From Pirellulaceae bacterium (lineage in GTDB: Bacteria; Planctomycetota; Planctomycetia; Pirellulales; Pirellulaceae), in contig JABDKS010000174.1 of assembly GCA_013002105.1 (NCBI GenBank), forward strand, positions 1-6,045: DNA of 6,045 bases, in the 5' to 3' direction. The stretch's first letter is position 1. The number at the start of each line of letters is the position of its first letter. Both the position numbers and the translations under genes were made by a program. Positions 1-6,000 of this stretch are shown here, piece after piece. The notes below the pieces were generated by a model. The model worked only from the letters and a program-made list of their open reading frames with translations. It had not been told where the DNA came from and made no database searches.

Positions 1-214
1 CGATCACGCGCACGGCTTCATCGTCGTTAAGTTGACGAATCTCGTCGCGTGCCTCGGCGAGCGAGCGCAGCGGACCGTCGGGCGAGACTTTCAGAACACG
101 CTGGGCGCAGACCGTACTTCCCAGCCACACGCTTCCCAGCCATAGGAACACTGCTAACGCGGCAAAAAAACGCGATGACGGGTCGTCACCGATACGACGG
201 AAGTTTTTGGACAT
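1..214 (-). CDS. Secreted right-handed parallel beta-helix (pectate-lyase-like) protein, N-terminal part only
   Basis: Only the first 71 codons lie in the window; the gene continues past base 1. The start ATG (214-212) lies 5 nt after the stop of the upstream Asp-box gene, so the two are very likely one transcript; no strong Shine-Dalgarno is visible, which suggests translational coupling. The product starts with a basic n-region (KNFRR, R15), a hydrophobic stretch at about residues 16-34 and a likely signal peptidase site at VCA|Q (37/38). The mature start, residues 41-62, reads LKVSPDGPLRSLAEARDEIR and onward. This resembles the opening of secreted parallel beta-helix proteins, in which a 'VSPxG' strand is followed by a 'sLxeARDxIR' helix and then a strand (here VRVI) leading into the first coil. 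That family includes polysaccharide lyases and glycoside hydrolases, but the catalytic part is outside the window, so no activity can be assigned. The hydrophobic core carries a five-residue duplication (WLGSV, WLGST). Confidence 0.72.
   Translation of the reverse strand, partial: MSKNFRRIGDDPSSRFFAALAVFLWLGSVWLGSTVCAQRVLKVSPDGPLRSLAEARDEIRQLNDDEAVRVI
113..142 (-). repeat. Two-copy 15-bp tandem repeat in the signal peptide of the beta-helix gene
   Basis: Adjacent 15-nt units at 113-127 (cgtacttcccagcca) and 128-142 (cacgcttcccagcca) share their last 11 bases exactly. On the coding strand they encode WLGSV followed by WLGST (residues 25-34), in the hydrophobic core of the signal peptide. The period is five codons, so copy-number change keeps frame. 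It has the same period and location type as the six-unit repeat in the LamG gene. Confidence 0.7.
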
Positions 215-219
215 TTCAA

Positions 220-1302
220 CTACCGAATTGCATTGACTTTTTCATAGACTGCGAATGCTGTATCCCAGCTGACGTCTTCTTTGGGTGCGGTGAAAACGGT
301 GTCCCACGTCACCCCATCTTCGCTGCGCTTGATGTCATATCGCCGACGCTCGACGTTGATGATCGTCCCCGATTGAGCTTGGACGAAGCGTCCGCCGGGC
401 GTCGACTTTGGAAGATCTTCCCAGCTGATTCCATCTTTGCTTTTGCGTGCGTGACTGCCTTTCTGAGCGGTCAGCCAGAACTCGCCGCTGACGAAGCTCA
501 ATCCGCGCCATGATTTTCCCCAACCCTTGAGCCCGGTTTCGTGCAACGTCCACGTCGCTCCGCCGTCGGCCGAGCGGGCTACGTGGTTCTTGTAGCTGCA
601 CAGAAAGATTCCGTTACCATAAGCAATCGCTTCTTGACCCGTGCCGGCTGCTGCTGGAACGCGGCTGTGTTTCCATGTTTGGCAATTGTCGTCGCTATAG
701 AAGACGTGCTGATTGTCGCCGATGACGATGAAACGTCCGCCTTGGTAATCGCCGAATCCACTGATCATGTGATGTGTCTTGCCACCGTCGAGCAGCGATT
801 TGACACTGTGGGCATTCCACTGGGTAAACGACTCGCTGGAACTGGTCATGCCACGCCACTGATCGGCGCTGGTCAGCATCACACCGTTTCCACCCGCCGC
901 GCCCCAGACGCTGCCGAGCTGTTTGGCCTCTTTTTTCAAGTGGCTCCAGTGGACTCCGTCGACCGATCCAATGTAGACGCCGGGAGTGCCCCAGCCGGAA
1001 AACACACCGATGACTCCCTTTGTCGACGCCATGCCATAAACTGCAAACGTGCCATGCCAACCACCGTCTTCAAGCGAATCGGTTCCCAGAAAAGTCTGCC
1101 TCCATGATCTGCCATCGTCACGCGACACGAGAATCCGCATCCCCTGCTTGGAACAGACAGCAAAGACGGGTTCTTCCATCTTCGGCGTCAGCTGCCCGCC
1201 GTAGGGTATGTCGTCACGGATGGAGGCGTGTTCCTTTTGCGCCCAGGTTGCGTTGACACCCATGGCCAGAAAGATCGCGGTGATCAAACATGTGCGAGTC
1301 AT
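220..1302 (-). CDS. Secreted Asp-box (BNR/sialidase-like) beta-propeller protein
   Basis: The 360-residue product has a Sec signal peptide (MTRTCLITAIFLAMGVNATWA, probable cleavage after A21 before Q22). It is dominated by Asp-box hairpins of the S-x-D-x-G-x-x-W type: SRDDGRSW (60-67), SVDGVHW (113-119), SDDNCQTW (203-210, degenerate), SADGGATW (244-251), SKDGISW (288-294) and SEDGVTW (327-333), with a decayed copy around SESFTQW (156-162). Regular spacing of such boxes is typical of sialidase-fold or sortilin-like propellers. No FRIP motif or clear arginine triad of true exo-sialidases is seen, so it is better called a non-catalytic or uncharacterised Asp-box propeller than a neuraminidase. 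The start at 1302 gives a full signal peptide; upstream only a weak purine stretch (GAAAGAAC) could act as ribosome binding site. The stop lies 5 nt before the beta-helix gene, indicating an operon. The protein probably works outside the cytoplasm in glycan binding or processing. Confidence 0.85.
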   Translation of the reverse strand: MTRTCLITAIFLAMGVNATWAQKEHASIRDDIPYGGQLTPKMEEPVFAVCSKQGMRILVSRDDGRSWRQTFLGTDSLEDGGWHGTFAVYGMASTKGVIGVFSGWGTPGVYIGSVDGVHWSHLKKEAKQLGSVWGAAGGNGVMLTSADQWRGMTSSSESFTQWNAHSVKSLLDGGKTHHMISGFGDYQGGRFIVIGDNQHVFYSDDNCQTWKHSRVPAAAGTGQEAIAYGNGIFLCSYKNHVARSADGGATWTLHETGLKGWGKSWRGLSFVSGEFWLTAQKGSHARKSKDGISWEDLPKSTPGGRFVQAQSGTIINVERRRYDIKRSEDGVTWDTVFTAPKEDVSWDTAFAVYEKVNAIR

Positions 1303-1520
1303 GATGAAGTTCTTTCGTTAACAAAAAGTGATAACATTTACGAACGATCGCTGGGTGGACGAAGTGACGGTACCGAATCGAACTCACTCTCCCGGCGGGA
1401 GAGTGAATCTTGGTGACACGTATTTGGTATTGATATTTGTTGCTCAAGAATGAATCCATACCCGAACCGCGCAACATCAAAACTTGAGCGTCGTGCTTGT
1501 GTTGTGTACGGCCACGCGAA
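1303..1520. other. Intergenic spacer between LamG and Asp-box genes
   Basis: This 218-bp gap separates two codirectional minus-strand genes. Its main content is the perfect palindrome at 1384-1406. No convincing small ORF, tRNA-like fold or T-tract terminator was found. A TTGAGC hexamer on the minus strand (1447-1442) lies upstream of AT-rich sequence and could belong to a promoter for the Asp-box/beta-helix pair, but no well-spaced -10 box could be matched to it. The gap is long enough for that pair to have its own promoter instead of read-through from the LamG gene. Confidence 0.5.
1384..1406. repeat. Perfect 10-bp-stem palindrome (REP-like hairpin)
   Basis: The arms TCACTCTCCC (1384-1393) and GGGAGAGTGA (1397-1406) are perfect reverse complements around a 3-nt GGC loop. 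Six of the ten stem pairs are G-C, so a stable hairpin is expected in RNA or extruded DNA. No run of T follows on either strand, so it does not look like a standard intrinsic terminator. It sits in the gap after the LamG gene and before the Asp-box gene. It could be a dispersed REP-type element, a factor-binding palindrome, or an mRNA-stabilising hairpin between two operon segments. Confidence 0.75.
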
Positions 1521-2882
1521 CTAACGCGTTGTCTCAGCGCCGCTCGTGTCGAAGTGACGTAGCTTAGCAAGTTGTTTTAATTCATCAGCTTTCAGCGCCC
1601 GATCGAAGACTGCGACACCGCCAATCCAACCGGTGAAACCGACGGTTCGGCTACTGTGAATGACGCGTCCAATCGTAAATGGGCCGCCGGTGGTGGAATC
1701 GGGCGGGCTGTAGATGGCATGGGGAAACCACCACGGATTAAGCCGCAAGCCAACGAGATCCCGATCGACGATCGAAAACTCTCCGTCGGAATTCCTTTTC
1801 AGCGTGACTTTCACACGCGTGTAGGGGAACTCTTGGACTTCAATGCGTTGATCGGATGTTTCGCTGAGTACTTCAATCGAAAGCGGCTTGTCTTCGGGAG
1901 GATTGTAGAATTGATCCTTCGGAAAGTTTGCGTCCTCTCCCGATTGCTCGCCGGGTTCACGACGCAGATGGCCTTGTCGCCAAGCGTTGTAGGCGTACGA
2001 GAGCATCCCGCTGTTCTTGGGGTTCTCAAGCCAACGGTCGCCTGATCTGCCGTTGAGCCAGCCGGTGATTTCATTCCGCTGGTGGTCAAAGGTCATCGCA
2101 AAACATTGCCACGACGCGTCGAGCAGATCATCTGGCGAGTCGGCTGATACGGCTGGTGCTGCGTCGGCCGAATTGGACTTGTGCAGCGCGTATTTATTCA
2201 GGAACGAGCTTGCGCCGTTCTCGGACACATGGCCGCAGGCGCTACCTGCCTTGTTTAGTCCGGCAAACAGCGCGTACTGTCGCTGACCACGAACCGCCTT
2301 CTTGATCGAGGCAGTTGACTTCTCTTTCAAATCGGTCCCCTCGTGCCAGATCCCAGCAAGCGCGTGGTTGCCGCTCTCGCGGATCGCCCAGACAACGACC
2401 GTCACCGATTTTCCTGGGCCTTTGATGTCCAACGGTGAATCGTGCAGTCGCCCGCGCGGCACAAAAAGAAAGGGTCGAAACAAAGGGTCCGTCTCTTGGC
2501 GAATCCGAATTGCCTGACCAAATGGGCCACGACCCAACAATGGAAAGTCCGCGTAGGTCGCTTCCCGCCCCTGGCCCCAGTAGTCTTTTACATAGTTGGC
2601 GGCATCCAGGGGGTAGTCATTCGTCGCGTCTTGCGGCACGTGCGCCGTGAACCGCTTTGCCCCATAGGGTTCACGTTTCACGAAATCCCAAAACGCGATG
2701 CAATCGGGCATTTCCGTGACCGTGGCAACACGATCGGCCCGACGGTCCTCGCCCAGTGCCGTCGAATCACGTGCCGTCGAATCCTGTGCCGTCGAATCCT
2801 GTGCGATCGAAACTGGTGCGATCAAACACTGTGCAATCGAGATAGCGAAACAGGTCAATAGAATGAATTTGTGTCGCATCAT
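1521..2882 (-). CDS. Secreted LamG/concanavalin-A-like domain protein
   Basis: The 453-residue product is probably exported and then carries one long jelly-roll-like region (about 61-441). The opening strand is CIAFWDF (61-67), followed by YADFPLLGRGPFGQAIRI (110-127), the core strand SVTVVVWAIRESGNHALAGI (159-178), SWQCFAMTFDHQRNEITGWL (257-276), and the closing GFTGWIGGVAVFDRAL plus helix KADELKQLAKL (415-441). The last block is the classic LamG end, a strand bearing 'FDRAL' followed by a short helix. Such domains usually bind carbohydrate or mediate adhesion; no catalytic residues can be identified. Residues 14-43 are six five-residue repeats that form the end of the signal peptide and the start of the mature chain. 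Two ATGs are adjacent (2882 and 2879); the first has an AAGGA Shine-Dalgarno 5 nt upstream and is preferred. It is transcribed divergently from the oxidoreductase-sulfatase gene. Confidence 0.82.
   Translation of the reverse strand: MMRHKFILLTCFAISIAQCLIAPVSIAQDSTAQDSTARDSTALGEDRRADRVATVTEMPDCIAFWDFVKREPYGAKRFTAHVPQDATNDYPLDAANYVKDYWGQGREATYADFPLLGRGPFGQAIRIRQETDPLFRPFLFVPRGRLHDSPLDIKGPGKSVTVVVWAIRESGNHALAGIWHEGTDLKEKSTASIKKAVRGQRQYALFAGLNKAGSACGHVSENGASSFLNKYALHKSNSADAAPAVSADSPDDLLDASWQCFAMTFDHQRNEITGWLNGRSGDRWLENPKNSGMLSYAYNAWRQGHLRREPGEQSGEDANFPKDQFYNPPEDKPLSIEVLSETSDQRIEVQEFPYTRVKVTLKRNSDGEFSIVDRDLVGLRLNPWWFPHAIYSPPDSTTGGPFTIGRVIHSSRTVGFTGWIGGVAVFDRALKADELKQLAKLRHFDTSGAETTR
2754..2843 (-). 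repeat. Six-unit 15-bp tandem repeat building the signal-peptide end
   Basis: Six consecutive 15-nt units start at 2754, 2769, 2784, 2799, 2814 and 2829. The units at 2769 (acgtgccgtcgaatc) and 2784 (ctgtgccgtcgaatc) differ only in their first two bases, and similarity decays toward higher coordinates. On the coding strand, in order of translation, the units read ISIAQ, CLIAP, VSIAQ, DSTAQ, DSTAR, DSTAL (residues 14-43). Each unit contains an S/L-x-A triplet resembling a signal peptidase I site. The three nearly identical units lie in the presumed mature N-terminus and the divergent ones in the hydrophobic part. Confidence 0.9.
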
Positions 2883-2887
2883 GAATA

Positions 2888-2893
2888 TCCTTC
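2888..2893 (-). promoter_or_regulatory. Shine-Dalgarno of the LamG gene
   Basis: On the minus strand GAAGGA (2893-2888) lies 5 nt before the ATG at 2882 and 8 nt before the second in-frame ATG at 2879. It is the clearest ribosome binding site in the window and supports this start region. It does not decide strictly between the two ATGs. Confidence 0.65.
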
Positions 2894-2992
2894 AGCAAAC
2901 CGTTACGCGAAACGGCTCGTTCAAAACAATTCGTTCCCGTTGTCTGATTCTGAGTTGGCGGCGACGGGCTCGGGCAACCCAAAGGCTGGCAA

Positions 2993-3000
2993 AGTATACT
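2993..3000 (+). promoter_or_regulatory. Candidate -10 element (palindromic AGTATACT)
   Basis: TATACT at 2995-3000 matches the bacterial -10 consensus at five of six positions and lies 31 nt before the plus-strand start codon. The full 8-mer AGTATACT is its own reverse complement, so the same box could serve transcription in both directions. No convincing -35 hexamer sits 16-18 nt upstream in either direction, so this rests on the -10 match and position alone. Confidence 0.25.
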
Positions 3001-3031
3001 ATCGCATTCCACGACTGATTGTGAGTCAGAG

Positions 3032-6000
3032 ATGAAACGATTGATTCTAGTATTCGCCGTACTTCTGCCATGCGTGTTCATTGGATCACCGCTTGATGCG
3101 CAGCAGACGCAGCTGCCCGAGCCGGCCGTCCCCGGATTGCGATACTACTACCCGCCTGAGAAAGTCGAACCTCGCGTCATCGACGCTGACGTTTGTATTT
3201 ATGGCGGGACGTGCGCCGGTGTTGTTGCGGCCGTTCAGGCCGATCGGATGGGGCAGCGTGTTGTCCTGTTGGAATTTGGGAAACATCTGGGTGGACTGAG
3301 TTCCGGAGGCCTCAGTCATACCGACGGAGGCGAATCGTCGGTGTGCGGTGGGATCGCGCGCGAGTTCTACGATCTGATCGGGCAGAAGAATTTCCGCCCG
3401 TCTGAAGCTGAGGCCGCGTTTGAGAAACTGCTGGAAGGAACGGACATTGAGGTCCGCAAGCTGGCCCACTTGGATCGGCTACAAAAGGACGGCTCGCGGA
3501 TCGTGTCGGTCACGATGGAAGACGGGCTGACCGTCCGGGCCAAGCAGTTTATCGATGCGACTTACGAAGGCGATCTGCTTGCGCGTGCAGGTGTGTCGTG
3601 GCATGCCGGACGGGAAGCGAATGCAGTCTACGGCGAAACGTACAACGGAATCCGGACTCCCGGTCAGGGCGGACACAATTGGCCCACGCGAATTGATCCG
3701 TATCGCATCGCCGGTGATCCATCCAGTGGCCTGCTGCCGCGTGTGAATAACGATCCGGGAAAGCCAGGCGACGGTGATGATCGGATCCAGGCGTTCTGTT
3801 TCAGGATGTGGCTGACGAAACAGAACCCGCTGCCGTTTCCGAAACCAACAGCTTACGAACCCGAACAATACGAACTGCTGGCTCGGCTGTTTGAATCGGG
3901 AGCGAACCCGCGATTCGGGTGGAGTCTCGATACCAATAATCACCATCTCTTCGGCGGCGCCTATTTCATCGACTTTGTGGGTGGAAATTACGGCTGGCCG
4001 AATGCGAGCTGGGTCGAGCGGGAGCGCATCTTTCAGGCTCATGCGAATTACCAGATCGGCGTGATGTGGTTTCTGGCCAACAGTGATCGTATTGCCGAGC
4101 CGCATCGGTCTGAGATTCAAAAGTGGGGCCTGCCACGCGATGAGTATGTGGACACGAGCGGCTGGACGCATCAGTTGTACATTCGTGAGGGCCGGCGGAT
4201 GGTCAGCGACTATGTGATGACACAGCACAACTGCGAGGGTCACGAAATGCCTGACGATTCGGTCGGACTCGCGTCGTACAACATGGACTCACACCATTGC
4301 CAGATGACCGTCGTGGATGGCGCGGTCCGAAACGAAGGCAACGTCGAAATCCGCGTCGATCCCTATCCAATCTCCTACCGTGCGCTCACGCCCAATCGCG
4401 ACGAATGCACCAATTTGCTGGTGCCCGTCGCGCTCTCGTCGTCGCATATCGCTTTCGGTTCGATCCGGATGGAGCCGGTCTTCATGCTGCTGGGGCAAAG
4501 TGCTGCGACGGCGGCGGCGCAAGCGATTGAAGCCGATGTTGCGGTACAGGATGTGGATTACCAGCAGCTGAGTGAGCGACTGGTCAAGGACGGCCAGATT
4601 CTGCAGTACACCGGTCCGCCGAGACGGAGCGACGGCGGACAGACAGGAGTCGATTCCAAAACTCTACCGGGAATCGTCGTTGATAATGAATCTGCCGAAC
4701 TGTCGGGACCGTGGTCGGTCAACAATGTGACACATCCACGAGTTGGCGACACCTACGTTCACGATGGCAACGCGGCAAAAGGCGAGTGCAATGCCCGATA
4801 CGTCTTCCAGAATGCAAAGCCCGGTCGTTATGAAATACGCGCTAGTTGGCCGCCAAATTCGAATCGCGCCACGAATGTTCCAATCATCGTTACGTTTGCT
4901 GACGGCAAGTCCAAAACGATCACCGTCAATCAAAAGACAAGCGGTAAAGACGGATTCAACTCGCTGGGCACATTCGATTGCGGCGCGTCGGTGATCGTCG
5001 AGATTGCGAACAAAGGAACTGACGGTCACGTCATCGCCGATGCCGTGCAGTTGCTTCCTGTTGAGAAAGAGGTGAAGGACGATGAATACCGTGGGGCAGG
5101 TTTGCAACCTGACAAAGAAAAGTGGAAGGCGGCAGGTTCCAAACCTGCCCCACCTCCCAATATCTTGCTCATGTTTGCGGACGACCTCGGTTATGAAACT
5201 CTGGGTTGTTACGGCGGCAAGGATTTCACGACGCCGCATCTCGATCGGCTGGCATCAGAAGGGATACGATTTAGCCGGGCATACACCAGTCCGGTTTGCA
5301 CGCCGTCGCGGATGAGCCTCTACACCGGAACTTACGCATCGCGACACGGATATTACAACGTCCTGCCGGTGCATCAGGGCACAAAGCAAGCCGTCAACTT
5401 CCGCGACCGCTGGACCACCTATCCACAACTGCTGCGCGAAGCCGGCTATCAGACGTCGGTGACTGGCAAGTGGCAACTTGCGACGCTTGAGTTTCATCCG
5501 AACCATTGTCGGGATGCCGGGTTTGACTCGTGGTGCGTCTGGCAAATCTGGCGAAACGGTGCCAAGACGACTCGTTACTGGAATCCCTGTTTCAACCACG
5601 ACGGTCGCGTGCGCGCGGACATTGCCAGCGACTTCGGTCCTGACGTTCTTGCCGATTACGTCATCGACCAGATGCGGTCGGCGGTTGAGGCGAAGCGGCC
5701 GTTCTACATTCACCACAATATGCTGCTGCCCCACTGGCCGATCATCGCAACACCCGATGATAAGGTCGAAGGAAATCCGGGGTCCCTTAGAAGCATGATT
5801 GCGTACATGGACAAACTGTGTGGCCGTATTCTCGGCGAAGTGGACCGGCTGGGAATTGCCAATAACACGGTCGTGATCTTCATGGGAGACAACGGAACGG
5901 ATTCGAAGACTCCGCGACAGACCGATGCCGGCGAGGTGAACGGCGGCAAGACAGACCTCAATGACGCCGGCACACACATTCCGCTGATCGTTCGGCATCC

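Larger units (their letters stand above)
2883..3031. other. Divergent intergenic region between LamG gene and oxidoreductase-sulfatase gene
   Basis: This 149-bp segment must hold the 5' signals of both divergent genes. It contains the LamG Shine-Dalgarno and the symmetric AGTATACT (2993-3000). Before the plus-strand ATG at 3032 only a weak purine stretch (GAGTCAGAG) is present, so initiation there may be weak. Nothing else was recognised in the region. Confidence 0.55.

Noticed and set aside
49..513. 154-codon plus-strand frame at the left end
   Set aside because: It overlaps antisense both the beta-helix leader and the end of the Asp-box gene, and has low-complexity arginine-rich composition typical of shadow frames.
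541..1107. 188-codon plus-strand frame
   Set aside because: It is antisense to the Asp-box repeats of the minus-strand gene and no domain is recognisable.
1384..1406. Intrinsic terminator for the LamG gene
   Set aside because: The stem is strong, but no T-rich tract follows on either strand and it lies more than 110 bases beyond the stop codon.
1430..1447. Minus-strand promoter built on TTGAGC (1447-1442)
   Set aside because: The nearest AT-rich hexamer on that strand (TATCAA, 1435-1430) is only 6 nt away, and no good -10 match occurs at 16-18 nt spacing.
2754..2843. Possible CRISPR-like array
   Set aside because: Units are 15 bp, directly adjacent with no spacers, and keep the reading frame of a signal-peptide gene; this is a coding tandem repeat.
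3479..4243. 254-codon open frame on the minus strand
   Set aside because: It lies wholly antisense to the conserved oxidoreductase domain, has no recognisable motif or ribosome binding site, and reads as the reverse frame of GC-rich coding sequence.
4664..5239. 191-codon open frame on the minus strand across the domain junction
   Set aside because: It is antisense to the golvesin-like domain and linker; it includes the translated inverted repeat and has no start signal.
5082..5315. Alternative plus-strand start just before the sulfatase
   Set aside because: The ATG at 5082 is in a different frame from the sulfatase and its product is the out-of-frame reading of the inverted repeat and the first sulfatase strands.
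5255..5998. 247-codon open frame on the minus strand
   Set aside because: It is antisense to the sulfatase domain whose active-site motifs are intact on the plus strand; the product shows no family features.
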